This document shows, piece by piece, positions 49,801-58,025 of a stretch of 64,000 nt of DNA (position 1 is its first letter; each line of letters opens with the position of its first letter). The stretch lies in NCBI RefSeq assembly GCF_002234595.1, contig NZ_NMUL01000057.1, positions 1 to 64,000 on the forward strand, written 5' to 3'. Origin of the DNA: Amycolatopsis vastitatis. Lineage in GTDB: Bacteria; Actinomycetota; Actinomycetes; Mycobacteriales; Pseudonocardiaceae. The notes below the pieces were generated by a model. That model was not told the origin of the DNA, did no database searches, and saw nothing but the letters and a program-made list of their open reading frames with translations. Made by a program: the position numbers and the translations under genes.

Positions 49801-50573
49801 AGCCGGTCACGCAGGCGCCGGATGCCGGCCAGGCCGCGGCCGGGGCGCCGGGAGCGTCCGGAGACTCGCAGCCGGTCGCGACGGCTCGGGGATCGGCTGT
49901 TCCGGAGGCATCGCCGCAGGCCGGTTCCGCGCGGAAACCTGACCCGCAGGAGTCACCCGCGGCCGGTGCGGAGTCCGGTGTCCTGCCCGAGCCCGATCAG
50001 GCCGAGGCGAAGTCCGGTGTGCTGCCGCGGCGTGGCCAGGCCGGTTCCGGGTCCGGTGTGCTGCCGCGGCGTCAAGCCGGTTCCACCTCCGGTGTGCTGC
50101 CCCAGCCGGGCGACGCCGGGTCGCCGAACGGCCTGGACCCGGCGGATCCGGGCCGGCAGACCTGGTCGGGACGGCTGCCCGTCGCGGACGGCCGTCCCGC
50201 CACCCCGCCGTCGTCGCTGCCCTCCCGTCGGCCCGCGGCTCCGGAAACCCCCGCCCCGCGCGACGAGGAATCCGCGGTGGAGGCCACCGCGGAGTGGAAC
50301 TTCGGCACGGACGAGGGCTGGCGCGCGGTGCAAGCGGTGTCCCAGTCGACACCCGCGACATTCACTTCGGCAGGATTGCCCCGTCGCCGTCGCGGGGAGC
50401 AGCTGCTCCCGGGCAGCGCCGGACCGTCCACCGGGGCCACGGCCCCCCGACCACAACGGGACGCACACGACGTGCGGGGCCGCCTGCGGAGCTTCCAGCA
50501 GGGCATCGAGCGCGGACGCCACCGCACCGCACAGGCGGCCGAGACCAACCACGAGACACTGGAGGGTGAATGA
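46827..50573 (+). CDS. cvnA: Conservon sensor histidine kinase-like protein (CvnA) with duplicated tail motif
   Basis: 1248 residues from GTG 46827. Order: membrane helix about 41-65, an extracellular nitrate/nitrite-sensor (NIT) type domain about 70-335, second helix 345-370, HAMP-like 370-430, dimerisation helix, and an HATPase domain with LLDNATAFSAPE (N box) and DKGIGM from about 535 to 680. The rest is a disordered Pro/Ala-rich tail. In it the block DE-WR-VQAV ... FT-AGLPRRRRGEQLLPGS ... DVR-RL-SFQQG occurs twice (about 868-960 and 1155-1240), and between them SGVLP-type repeats (about 1050-1095) occur four times. The phosphorylatable histidine box is degenerate, as usual in CvnA. Confidence 0.9.
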   Translation: MTVAGEGQVPVGELLGRAPRRSKGKALWRALVQWRDWSLPVKLSAVTVVPIALALVLGITTIAAQVGRSDDYQRLDRLVALGGGVRALTGALQQERTVTAAMLTDGTVGGTPELAAARKATDAAVGPFTAEQARAAEAEPGVAGAAGAATAQVGNLAFLRRQVDGGQLGPSQAVTAYAALTGSLIGLDTAATAGAGDGTLGGTPAGLHELLVAGEQVSLSQALVSYGIGRAGLTPSELATLRAAELRLADRLVDFRSAAGDTLQRDFAAIAEGAQAQSRARMVETVVNAPAGATDNAFRALSAADWNAASTALRTQIGQVADRLGASASQRSAELVDSSSSGAGLLAVLLFATMVLAVAVVFLITRQLLRSLRVLRRSALDVAETALPEAVRNIQEGRAQGTDVRPVPVQTDDEVGEVARAFDKVHHQALRLATEQAAMRTGYGSVFVNLSRRSQSLVQRQLQLIEQLERDEEDADQLATLFQLDHLATRMRRNNENLMVLSGAEPGRRSGKPVGTTDMLRAAVSEIEQYQRVQVQPPPPARIVGYAASDLMRLVAELLDNATAFSAPETSVTVASRLGEDGSLNIDILDKGIGMNGCEVIEANTRLTEAGSVDLVTSRRMGLFVVGRLASRHRIGVSLHGGKDIVGVRATVVVPPDLVMPVTDGPVTGPIGAVQQHPTSPAAGNQLPRRPVNGSTRPRPVVPPQPAMGEERWPSASDLAGLSGVRPPSDLEISGTALFAPIPKDGEVPPQRPAVPQVPAALPLPQRQPDRPREQPPRAGDLPAGKDLFSANETTLSDWWQQATTAAHPASAPPTPATDRSETTPIFDEMLSAWFREDKPAAEEKPAASEEAATEAAEAEPQEQRSWDFASDENWRTVQAVTQAAPTAFTEAGLPRRRRGEQLLPGSAIPAAAPAEPAPAGPELPVRDPADVRSRLSSFQQGVSRGRRQTRRPAKPQSARTTGQPPTPQSGVPGLGTSQTAFAPQQAAPAQEPVTQAPDAGQAAAGAPGASGDSQPVATARGSAVPEASPQAGSARKPDPQESPAAGAESGVLPEPDQAEAKSGVLPRRGQAGSGSGVLPRRQAGSTSGVLPQPGDAGSPNGLDPADPGRQTWSGRLPVADGRPATPPSSLPSRRPAAPETPAPRDEESAVEATAEWNFGTDEGWRAVQAVSQSTPATFTSAGLPRRRRGEQLLPGSAGPSTGATAPRPQRDAHDVRGRLRSFQQGIERGRHRTAQAAETNHETLEGE

Positions 50574-51022
50574 CCTCGCCGGGTAACGCTCAGCCGACGC
50601 AGAATCAGTTCGGCTGGCTGGTGAACGACTTCGCGGAGCGGGTGCCGGGTGTGGCGCACGCCGTGGTCGTCTCGGCGGACGGCTTGCTGCTGACCGCGTC
50701 GAACCGGCTTCCGCTCGATCGGGCCGACCAGCTCGCCGCGGTGGCTTCGGGCCTGGTCAGCCTCACCCAGGGCGCCGCCCGCTGCTTCGAGGCCGGGGCG
50801 GTCAACGAGACCGTCGTCGAGATGGAGCTGGGGATCATGGTGCTGATGTCGATCAGCGACGGCTCCTGCCTGGCCGTGCTCGCCGCCCCCAACTGCGACA
50901 TCGGCCAGGTCGCCTACGAGATGACGATGCTCGTCGACCGGGTCGGCCAGATCCTGACCCCGGAGCTGCGCGCCCAGCTGCAGGGATCGGGCGGGTCGCT
51001 GATCGGTGAGCCGGTGGGATGA
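50570..51022 (+). CDS. cvnB: Roadblock/LC7 domain protein (CvnB)
   Basis: 150 residues; the ATG overlaps the cvnA stop. Roadblock pattern: FGWLVNDFAERVPGVAHAVVVSADGLLLTAS, LPLDRADQLAAVASGLVSLT, MELGIMVLMSISDGSCLAVLAA. It probably regulates the GTPase CvnD and links it to the membrane sensor. Confidence 0.94.
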   Translation: MTSPGNAQPTQNQFGWLVNDFAERVPGVAHAVVVSADGLLLTASNRLPLDRADQLAAVASGLVSLTQGAARCFEAGAVNETVVEMELGIMVLMSISDGSCLAVLAAPNCDIGQVAYEMTMLVDRVGQILTPELRAQLQGSGGSLIGEPVG

Positions 51023-51029
51023 TGGCGCG

Positions 51030-51749
51030 ATGAGCACGGGGTCCGGATCTTTCGGTGAGCCACCGGAGGCGCACGACGCTGCCTTCGGCCGGCGGGACGA
51101 CGACACGTTCGCCGACGTCCTGAACGGCTTCACCCTGGATTCCGGCCGTGCCCGCCGGAAGCGCAAGAAGAGCAAGGAGTCCCCGCCACCCCCGGCCGCC
51201 GGTGCGTACCCGGCCGCGGAACCGCCGGCGTCCGCGCCGTCGGCCGACCAAGGAGATCGTGTGACCTCTTTAGTCTCTCCACCCGGCAGTACCGACTCCG
51301 ACGGTCCCCGGCCAGGGGGGTTGTTCGACCCGGGCCCGCCCAGCGGCGAGTTCGTGATGCCCGCGGTGTTCGAGCAGCCGGCCGCGCACGAGGACCTGAC
51401 GGCGATCGTCCGGCCGTACGCGCTGACCGGCGGGCGCACCCGGGCCAATTACGCCCTGGAGCTGGAGACACTGATCTCCGCGAAGGACTACGCTTCCACC
51501 GGTGGCTTCCCCGAGGTGGCCGCGGAGCAGATCGAGTGCGTTGCGATCATGGAAGAGTGCCGGACCCCGCGTTCGGTCGCCGAGATCGTGGCGGCTCTGC
51601 GGGTGCCTCTGGGCGTGGCCCGGGTGCTGATCAGCGACGCGGCCGACGCGGGGCTGGTCACGGTGCACAAGACGGTTACGGGCAATGACGGCGCCGAGGC
51701 ACATCTGGTGTTGATGGAAAGGGTTTTGAGTGGACTCCGTCGGCTTTAA
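51030..51749 (+). CDS. cvnC: DUF742 protein (CvnC), with long N-terminal extension
   Basis: 239 residues from ATG 51030; a GTG at 51006 is the alternative. Residues 125-239 are the DUF742 domain (VRPYALTGGRTRANYALELE, then a winged-helix-like RSVAEIVAALRVPLGVARVLI). The first 115 residues, charged and proline-rich, are longer than in typical CvnC proteins of about 120 residues. The end overlaps the cvnD start. Confidence 0.92.
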   Translation: MSTGSGSFGEPPEAHDAAFGRRDDDTFADVLNGFTLDSGRARRKRKKSKESPPPPAAGAYPAAEPPASAPSADQGDRVTSLVSPPGSTDSDGPRPGGLFDPGPPSGEFVMPAVFEQPAAHEDLTAIVRPYALTGGRTRANYALELETLISAKDYASTGGFPEVAAEQIECVAIMEECRTPRSVAEIVAALRVPLGVARVLISDAADAGLVTVHKTVTGNDGAEAHLVLMERVLSGLRRL

Positions 51750-52341
51750 GGCACCGCGGGACACCGCGCCCCCCACCATGACTTCCGCCAAGATCGTGGT
51801 GGCGGGCGGGTTCGGTGCGGGGAAGACGACGTTCGTCGGGTCGGTGTCGGAGATCGTGCCGCTGACCACCGAGGCGATGATGACCGACGCCAGCGTCGGC
51901 GTCGACAACCTCGACCACACGCCGGGCAAGTCGACGACGACGGTGGCGATGGACTTCGGCCGCGTGTCGCTGGACGCGGACCTGATCCTCTACCTGTTCG
52001 GCACGCCCGGGCAGCAGCGGTTCTGGTTCATGTGGGACGACCTGGTCCGCGGCGCGATCGGCGCGGTGGTGCTGGCCGACACGCGCCGGCTGGCCGACTC
52101 GTTCGCCCCGATCGACTTCTTCGAGGACCGGGGCCTGCCGTACATCGTCGGGATCAACACGTTCGACGGCGTGCTGGAGCACGACATCAACGACGTCCGC
52201 GAGGCGCTGTCGATCGACCCGAACATCCCGATCGTCCGCTGTGACGCGCGGGACCGGGAGTCGACGAAGCAGACGCTGATCACGCTGGTCGAGTACGCCA
52301 TGCGGCAGTGGATCGCGCTGCGGGCGGCCAACGCCCGCTGA
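51730..52341 (+). CDS. cvnD: Conservon small GTPase (CvnD)
   Basis: 203 residues. The P-loop is VVAGGFGAGKTTFVG at about residues 20-34, followed by DFGRVSLDADLILYLFGTPGQ (switch II, GTPGQ) and the guanine-type VGINTFDG. It is a Ras-like switch acting on roadblock and DUF742 partners. GTG 51730 overlaps cvnC by 20 bases, and a terminator follows. Confidence 0.94.
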   Translation: MDSVGFKAPRDTAPPTMTSAKIVVAGGFGAGKTTFVGSVSEIVPLTTEAMMTDASVGVDNLDHTPGKSTTTVAMDFGRVSLDADLILYLFGTPGQQRFWFMWDDLVRGAIGAVVLADTRRLADSFAPIDFFEDRGLPYIVGINTFDGVLEHDINDVREALSIDPNIPIVRCDARDRESTKQTLITLVEYAMRQWIALRAANAR

Positions 52342-52348
52342 CACGCCG

Positions 52349-52371
52349 GGGCCCGGGACACGCCCGGGCCC
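52349..52371 (+). terminator. Terminator after the conservon
   Basis: GGGCCCGGG-ACACG-CCCGGGCCC, a perfect 9-bp stem, eight bases after the cvnD stop. Confidence 0.7.
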
Positions 52372-52375
52372 AGCG

Positions 52376-52482
52376 CCGCGGTGGCGCAGCAGCACGACGC
52401 GTCCGTCGAAGGTGCGCGACCCGGCCAGTTCGAGGCCGAGCCGCGCGGTGCCCTCGGCGAACGGGCGCGTCCGCGAGAACTT
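52376..52482 (-). pseudogene. Remnant of a RibD-C / dihydrofolate reductase-like gene
   Basis: Directly after the DUF899 stop, and in the same frame, the reverse strand reads FAEGTARLGLELAGSRTFDG then RVVLLRHRG. This resembles the C-terminus of RibD_C-type reductases (LRLVESRTFDSGVVLLRYR). There is no N-terminal part and no start, so it is a leftover of a gene that was replaced by, or recombined with, the DUF899 operon. Confidence 0.55.
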
Positions 52483-53124
52483 TCAGTACTCGTCGTGGCG
52501 CCGCCACCAGGAGCTGGGCGCGTCGTCGCCGCGGCTCTCCTCTTCCCATGCCTCCTGCCGGCCCAGCGGCGTGATGTCGAGGTAGCGATGTGACGCGAGG
52601 AACATCTCGCCGCCCCGGCCGGAGGTGAAGTACGTCCGGTAGACGTCGTCGCCGTCGCGGAGGAAGACGCTGACGCCGAAGCCCTTGCCGACGCCGCAGT
52701 CGTCCGGGAACGTGGTGCCGTGTGCGGACACCCACGGGACGTCCCACCCCATGCGCTTCTTGTACCGCTCGATCTCGGCGAGCGTCGCGGGCGCGACCAC
52801 CGTGAACGTGACGTCCCGGGCGTGCAGGTGCGCCAGGTGCGGGACGTTGTCGACGATGAGCGAGCAGCCGGGGCAGCCCGCCTCGTCGCCCGGGTGCAGC
52901 ATGAAGTGGTAGACGATCAGCTGGCGGCGGCCCTCGAAGAGTTCCAGCAGCGACACCGGCCCGGCCGCGCTGTCGAACGTGTACTCGCCGAAGCGGACCA
53001 TCGGCAGCCGCCGTCGCTCGGCGGCGAGGTGGTCGGCCGCCTTCATGTGCGCCTTCTCCTTGGCCAGCAGCGCGTCGCGCTCGGCTTGCCATTCCGACGG
53101 CGAGACGATCCGGGGCAGGGTCAT
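52483..53124 (-). CDS. DUF899 family thioredoxin-like protein
   Basis: 213 residues: MTLPRIVSPSEWQAERDALLAKEK, RRRLPMVRFGEYTF, and HPGDEAGCPGCSLIVDNVPHLAHLHARD with a CxxC-type pair in a thioredoxin-like fold. The end SSWWRRHDEY is typical of the family. Its ATG overlaps the stop of the AHSA1 gene. The activity is unknown; redox chemistry is likely. Confidence 0.9.
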   Translation of the reverse strand: MTLPRIVSPSEWQAERDALLAKEKAHMKAADHLAAERRRLPMVRFGEYTFDSAAGPVSLLELFEGRRQLIVYHFMLHPGDEAGCPGCSLIVDNVPHLAHLHARDVTFTVVAPATLAEIERYKKRMGWDVPWVSAHGTTFPDDCGVGKGFGVSVFLRDGDDVYRTYFTSGRGGEMFLASHRYLDITPLGRQEAWEEESRGDDAPSSWWRRHDEY

Positions 53125-53561
53125 CGCGGTTCCTTTCCGTGGAGGTGGCCGGCCAGGCGCTCGAAGCACTCGGTCCAGCCGGTGTGGTGGCCGTCGCGGT
53201 CTCCGCCGGTGGGGAAGCCGCGCTGGGTGAACGTCATTTCGGTCTTGCCGCCGGCGTCCGCGAAGCCGATGCTCACGAGCGTCTCCGCCCGCAGGTCGCC
53301 CTCGGTTTCCCAGACGAAGCCGAAGACGATCCGCGACGGCGGGTCGAGCTCGCGGTAGACGCCGCGCATCCAGTGCTCGTCGCCGTCGGGCGAGGTGATG
53401 CACGCCCGCCAGAGGCCGCCGGGCCGGGCGTCGACGGTCACCGCGGACCCGGTGAACCCCCGCGGCCCGAGCCAGCGCGCCAGCTGGTCGGGGTCGGTCC
53501 ACGCGGCGTAGACGAGCTCGCGCGGCGCGTCGAAGAGCCGCGTGATGGTCAGCTCAGCCAT
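53121..53561 (-). CDS. AHSA1/SRPBCC domain protein
   Basis: 146 residues: LTITRLFDAPRELVYAAWTDPDQLARWLGPRGF and the closing GWTECFERLAGHL, typical of the Aha1-C-like group that is co-transcribed with ArsR regulators. The function is not established. Overlaps the genes on both sides by a few bases, so translation is coupled. Confidence 0.9.
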   Translation of the reverse strand: MAELTITRLFDAPRELVYAAWTDPDQLARWLGPRGFTGSAVTVDARPGGLWRACITSPDGDEHWMRGVYRELDPPSRIVFGFVWETEGDLRAETLVSIGFADAGGKTEMTFTQRGFPTGGDRDGHHTGWTECFERLAGHLHGKEPR

Positions 53562-53886
53562 CGGTCCTCCCCTGCAGCTCGCGCAGGTGCTCCTCGAGGC
53601 GGTCGAAGCCGTCGTCCCAGAACCGGCGGTAGGCCGCCACCCAGCCGGCGACGTCTTCCAGGGGTTTCGCCTCCAGCCGGCAGGGCCGCCACTGGCGGGT
53701 GCGGCCGCGGGTGATCAGCCCGGCCTGTTCCAGCACCTTCAGGTGCCGGGATACCGCGGGCAGGCTCATCGGCAGTGGCTCGGCGAGTTCGTTCACGGTC
53801 GCTTCGCCTGCCGACAGACGGGCGAGGATGGCGCGCCGGGTGGGGTCGGCGAGGGCCGAGAACGTCCGGCTCAGCGTGTCGGTCAT
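53554..53886 (-). CDS. ArsR-family regulator of the AHSA1-DUF899 operon
   Basis: 110 residues; HTH MSLPAVSRHLKVLEQAGLIT after LADPTRRAILARLSAGEATV, and the tail AYRRFWDDGFDRLEEHLREL. No metal-binding cysteines are visible. It probably represses its own operon through the palindrome at 53903-53918. Confidence 0.92.
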   Translation of the reverse strand: MTDTLSRTFSALADPTRRAILARLSAGEATVNELAEPLPMSLPAVSRHLKVLEQAGLITRGRTRQWRPCRLEAKPLEDVAGWVAAYRRFWDDGFDRLEEHLRELQGRTDG

Positions 53887-53902
53887 TTCACCATCCTGTT
53901 AA

Positions 53903-53918
53903 TTAACGTACTCGTTAA
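53903..53918. promoter_or_regulatory. ArsR-type operator TTAACG-TACT-CGTTAA
   Basis: Perfect 6-bp arms around TACT in an AT-rich spot 17 bases before the ArsR start codon. It is a candidate site for autoregulation. Confidence 0.6.
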
Positions 53919-54022
53919 ATATAGGCGCGAGCTGGGACTTGTCAAGTTCTCCGGGTAGCCCTGAGAGCCGCGTCACTGGTCCTCGGGTTTCCAATAGTAG
54001 GAAGGCAAAGTATTTTGGAGGG

Positions 54023-57000
54023 ATGAGCAGCGAGCTGTACCGCCCTGGGCACCCCGTCCGGTTCGTCACCGCGTCGAGCCTCTTCGACGGCCACGACGCG
54101 TCGATCAACATCATGCGGCGGATCCTCCAGTCGCAGGGCGCGGAGGTCGTGCACCTCGGCCACAACCGGTCGGTCGACGAGGTCGCCACCGCGGCCATCG
54201 CCGAGGACGTCCAGGGCGTCGCCATCTCGGCTTACCAGGGCGGGCACGTCGAGTACTTCTCCTACCTGGTCGAGCTGCTGCGCGAGCGCGGCGCCGGGCA
54301 CATCAAGGTCTTCGGCGGCGGGGGCGGGGTGATCGTGCGCGAGGAGATCGAGCTGCTGCACTCGCGCGGCGTCGCCCGCATCTTCTCGCCCGAGGACGGC
54401 TACGAGATGGGCCTGCCGGGCATGATCAACCTGATGATCAAGGCCTGTGACGTCGATCTCGCGGCCGAGGCTCCCGCGCTGGACAAGGTGCTCTCCGGTG
54501 ACGTCGCCGCGCTCTCCCGCGTCATCACCCAGCTGCAGGCGGAGCGGCTGCCGGGCGAGCTGCTCAGTGGCCTCACCGACGCCGCGGCCAAGCGGGAGGT
54601 GCCGGTCCTCGGCATCACCGGCACCGGCGGCTCGGGCAAGTCGTCGCTCACCGACGAGCTGATCCGCCGCTTCCGCCTCGACCAGGAGGACAAGCTGCGG
54701 ATCGCGGTGCTCGCCGTCGACCCGTCGCGGCGCAAGGGCGGCGGCGCGCTGCTCGGCGACCGCATCCGGATGAACTGCCTCGACGGCTCTCCGGTGTACT
54801 TCCGCTCGCTGGCCACGCGCACGACGTCGGGGGAGATCCCGGCCGGCCTGCGCGAGTCGATCCTGGCCTGCAAGGCCGCCGGCTTCGACTTGGTGATCGT
54901 CGAGACGCCGGGCATCGGCCAGGGCGACGCCGGGATCGTCGACTTCGTGGACCAGTCGCTGTACGTGATGACGCCGGAGTTCGGCGCCGCGTCGCAGCTG
55001 GAGAAGATCGACATGCTCGACTTCGCCGACGTCGTCGCGATCAACAAGTTCGAGCGCCGTGGCGCCGAGGACGCCCGCCGCGACGTCGCCCGCCAGCTGG
55101 TGCGCAACCGCGAGGCCTTCTCGTCCGCGCCGGAGGACATGCCGGTGTACGGCACGAGCGCGGCGAAGTTCAACGACGATGGCGTCACCGCGCTGTACCA
55201 GCACCTGCGCGGCATGCTCGCCGAGCGGGGCCTTGGCGTGTCCGCGGGAACCCTGCCGCGGGTCGAGGGCAAGGTTTCGACCGACGCGTCGACGATCATC
55301 CCGGGCAACCGCTCCCGGTACCTGGCCGAGATCTCGGAGACCGTGCGCGGTTACCACGCGAAGACCGGGCAGCAGGTCGCCGCGATCCGCAAGCGCGACG
55401 CGCTGGCTGTCGCGCGCGAAGAACTGTCCAAGGTGGACGCCTCGACCGACGCGCTGGACGGCCTGCTCGCCGCCGCCGAGTCCGATGTGGACGGCGAGTC
55501 GACAAAGCTCCTCTCGCGCTTCCGTTCGCTCGCCGAGGAATACCGCCAGGACGAGCTGGTCGTGAAGGTCCGCGACAAGGAGCTGCGCACGCAGCTGTGG
55601 CGTGACACGCTGTCCGGCAACCGGATCCCGCGCGTCGCGCTGCCGCGGTACGCCGAGTCCGGCGAGCTGCTTTCGTTCCTGCGCCGGGAAAACCTGCCGG
55701 GCTACTTCCCTTACACGGCGGGCGTTTTTCCGTTCAAGCGCGAGGGCGAGGACCCGGCACGCATGTTCGCCGGCGAAGGCGACCCGTTCCGCACCAACCG
55801 GCGGTTCAAGCTGCTCTCGGCCGACTCCGAGGCGAAGCGGCTCTCGACGGCGTTCGACTCGGTCACGCTCTACGGCCACGACCCCGGCACCCGCCCCGAC
55901 ATCTACGGCAAGGTCGGTACCTCGGGCGTGTCCATCGCGACGCTCGACGACATGAAGGTCCTCTACGACGGCTTCGACCTGACCGCGCCGAACACGTCGG
56001 TGTCGATGACCATCAACGGCCCGGCGCCGACGATCCTCGCCTTCTTCCTCAACACGGCGATCGACCAGAAGCTGACGGACTTCCGCGACGAGCACGGCCG
56101 CGAGCCGTCCGACGCCGAAGCCGCCGAGCTGCGCGAGTGGGTGCTGCGCACCGTCCGTGGCACGGTGCAGGCCGACATCCTCAAGGAGGACCAGGGCCAG
56201 AACACCTGCATCTTCTCCACCGAGTTCAGCCTCCGGATGATGGCGGACATCCAGGAGTGGTTCATCGAGCACGGGGTGCGGAACTTCTACTCGGTGTCGA
56301 TCTCCGGCTACCACATCGCCGAGGCCGGGGCGAACCCGATCTCGCAGCTGGCGTTCACGCTGTCCAACGGCTTCACCTACGTCGAATCGTACCTCGCGCG
56401 CGGCATGGACATCGACGACTTCGCGCCGAACCTGTCGTTCTTCTTCTCCAACGGCATGGACGCGGAGTACTCGGTGCTGGGCCGGGTGGCGCGGCGGATC
56501 TGGGCGGTGGCGATGCGCGAGCGCTACGGCGCGAACGAGCGGTCGCAGAAGCTCAAGTACCACGTGCAGACCTCCGGGCGGTCGCTGCACGCGCAGGAGA
56601 TGAGCTTCAACGACATCCGCACCACGCTGCAGGCGCTCTGCGCGCTGTACGACAACGCGAACTCCTTGCACACCAACGCCTTCGACGAGGCGATCACGAC
56701 GCCGTCGGAGTCGTCGGTGCGCCGCGCGATGGCCATCCAGATGATCATCAACAAGGAGTGGGGCCTGTCGAAGAACGAGAACCCGCTGCAGGGCTCGTTC
56801 ATCATCGACGAGCTGACCGACCTGGTCGAGGAGGCCGTGCTGGCCGAGTTCGACCGGATTTCGGAGCGCGGCGGCGTGCTCGGCGCGATGGAGACCGGCT
56901 ACCAGCGCGGCAAGATCCAGGACGAGTCGATCCTGTACGAACGCAAGAAGCACGACGGGTCGCTGCCGATCATCGGCGTCAACACGTTCCGCAACCCGCG

Positions 57001-57256
57001 CGAGGGCGAGGATGACGTCGAAGTCGAGCTGGCGCGCGCGACGGAGGACGAGAAGAAGTCCCAGCTGGACCGGCTGGCGGACTTCCAGCACCGCCACCAC
57101 GAGGAGGCCCAGCAGGCCCTGAAGGCGCTGCGCGAAGCGGCCACCCGCGGCGGCAACCTGTTCGGGGTGCTGATGGATGCCGCGCGGGTGTGCTCGCTCG
57201 GTCAGATCACGGAGGCGTTCTTCGAGGTGGGCGGCCAGTACCGCCGCAACGTCTAG
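54023..57256 (+). CDS. icmF: Fused isobutyryl-CoA mutase IcmF
   Basis: 1077 residues in the IcmF order: B12-binding domain (about 1-140; SLFDGHDASINIMRRILQ holds the cobalt-ligating His), MeaI-type GTPase chaperone (P-loop GITGTGGSGKSS at about 197-208, NKFERRGAEDA), then the mutase substrate-binding domain from about 560 to the end (TSVSMTINGPAP, RTVRGTVQADILKEDQGQNTC, NAFDEA). It interconverts isobutyryl-CoA and n-butyryl-CoA using adenosylcobalamin. ATG 54023 has GGAGG just upstream. The stop overlaps the convergent methyltransferase stop as CTAG. Confidence 0.95.
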   Translation: MSSELYRPGHPVRFVTASSLFDGHDASINIMRRILQSQGAEVVHLGHNRSVDEVATAAIAEDVQGVAISAYQGGHVEYFSYLVELLRERGAGHIKVFGGGGGVIVREEIELLHSRGVARIFSPEDGYEMGLPGMINLMIKACDVDLAAEAPALDKVLSGDVAALSRVITQLQAERLPGELLSGLTDAAAKREVPVLGITGTGGSGKSSLTDELIRRFRLDQEDKLRIAVLAVDPSRRKGGGALLGDRIRMNCLDGSPVYFRSLATRTTSGEIPAGLRESILACKAAGFDLVIVETPGIGQGDAGIVDFVDQSLYVMTPEFGAASQLEKIDMLDFADVVAINKFERRGAEDARRDVARQLVRNREAFSSAPEDMPVYGTSAAKFNDDGVTALYQHLRGMLAERGLGVSAGTLPRVEGKVSTDASTIIPGNRSRYLAEISETVRGYHAKTGQQVAAIRKRDALAVAREELSKVDASTDALDGLLAAAESDVDGESTKLLSRFRSLAEEYRQDELVVKVRDKELRTQLWRDTLSGNRIPRVALPRYAESGELLSFLRRENLPGYFPYTAGVFPFKREGEDPARMFAGEGDPFRTNRRFKLLSADSEAKRLSTAFDSVTLYGHDPGTRPDIYGKVGTSGVSIATLDDMKVLYDGFDLTAPNTSVSMTINGPAPTILAFFLNTAIDQKLTDFRDEHGREPSDAEAAELREWVLRTVRGTVQADILKEDQGQNTCIFSTEFSLRMMADIQEWFIEHGVRNFYSVSISGYHIAEAGANPISQLAFTLSNGFTYVESYLARGMDIDDFAPNLSFFFSNGMDAEYSVLGRVARRIWAVAMRERYGANERSQKLKYHVQTSGRSLHAQEMSFNDIRTTLQALCALYDNANSLHTNAFDEAITTPSESSVRRAMAIQMIINKEWGLSKNENPLQGSFIIDELTDLVEEAVLAEFDRISERGGVLGAMETGYQRGKIQDESILYERKKHDGSLPIIGVNTFRNPREGEDDVEVELARATEDEKKSQLDRLADFQHRHHEEAQQALKALREAATRGGNLFGVLMDAARVCSLGQITEAFFEVGGQYRRNV

Positions 57257-57948
57257 CGGCGCACGGCCGTCAGGTACCAGACCGGGACGAGGGCCCGGCC
57301 GTCGGCGTCGGTGTCCATCCCGGTGAGGCCGCCCGGCTCCTCGCCGAGCACCACGCGGACGCTCTGCCGCAGCTCTTCCGCCGTCATCGACGTCGTGTAG
57401 ACGGTCGGTTCGAGCTTCTCGATCGTCCAGTCCTTCCCCACGGTCTCCCGCAGGTCGGCCTCGCTGATCAGGTACGGCGCCGGGAAGCCGTCCGGCACGT
57501 CCGGGGAGAAGGCGAACAGGTGCAGGCGCGCCCCCGGCCGCGTCGCGCGGGTCAGCGCGGCGAGGTATTCGCGGCGCTCGTCCTCGCTCAGGCAGTGGTA
57601 GAGCGCGCTGTCGAGGACCGTGTCGAAGCGGCCTTCGTAGCCTTTGAGCTTGGTCGCGTCGGCGACCGCGAACTCGATGTCGAGGCCCTTGTCCGCGGCG
57701 CGGGCGCGGGCCTGCTCGACCGCGGACGGTGCCCCGTCCAGGCCGGTGACGTGCAGGCCGCGGGAGGCGAGGAACGCGGAGTTGTCCCCGAGGCCGCAGC
57801 CGATGTCGAGGACGTCACCGGTGAACGCGCCCCCGTCGGCCAGCGCGACGACGGCGGGCTGCGGCGCGCCGAGGTCCCACGGCATCTTCCGGCCCATCGG
57901 CGTGTCGCCCTGGTAAAGCTCCTCGAAGTCGACGTCCTGAACGTCCAT
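57253..57948 (-). CDS. Class I SAM-dependent methyltransferase
   Basis: 231 residues. Motif I VLDIGCGLGDNSAFLA, then TGLDGAPSAVEQAR, and DTVLDSALYHCLS. ATG 57948 has AAGGGGG upstream. The start DFEELYQGDTPMGRKMPWDLGAPQPAVV is seen in a group of small-molecule methyltransferases. The substrate is unknown. Confidence 0.9.
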   Translation of the reverse strand: MDVQDVDFEELYQGDTPMGRKMPWDLGAPQPAVVALADGGAFTGDVLDIGCGLGDNSAFLASRGLHVTGLDGAPSAVEQARARAADKGLDIEFAVADATKLKGYEGRFDTVLDSALYHCLSEDERREYLAALTRATRPGARLHLFAFSPDVPDGFPAPYLISEADLRETVGKDWTIEKLEPTVYTTSMTAEELRQSVRVVLGEEPGGLTGMDTDADGRALVPVWYLTAVRR

Positions 57949-58025
57949 CACTGCCCCCTTATTCAACGTATGATGAGATGACTCCATCCTGCACCCCCTG
58001 GCAGGCGGGTGGTAGTCCTTGAAGC

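Noticed and set aside
53942..57100. Long reverse-strand reading frames opposite icmF, and similar ones at 2300-4180 and 60694-63810
   Set aside because: They are by-products of strong third-position GC in the true genes; their translations are low-complexity Arg/Ala/Gly/Val sequences without domains.
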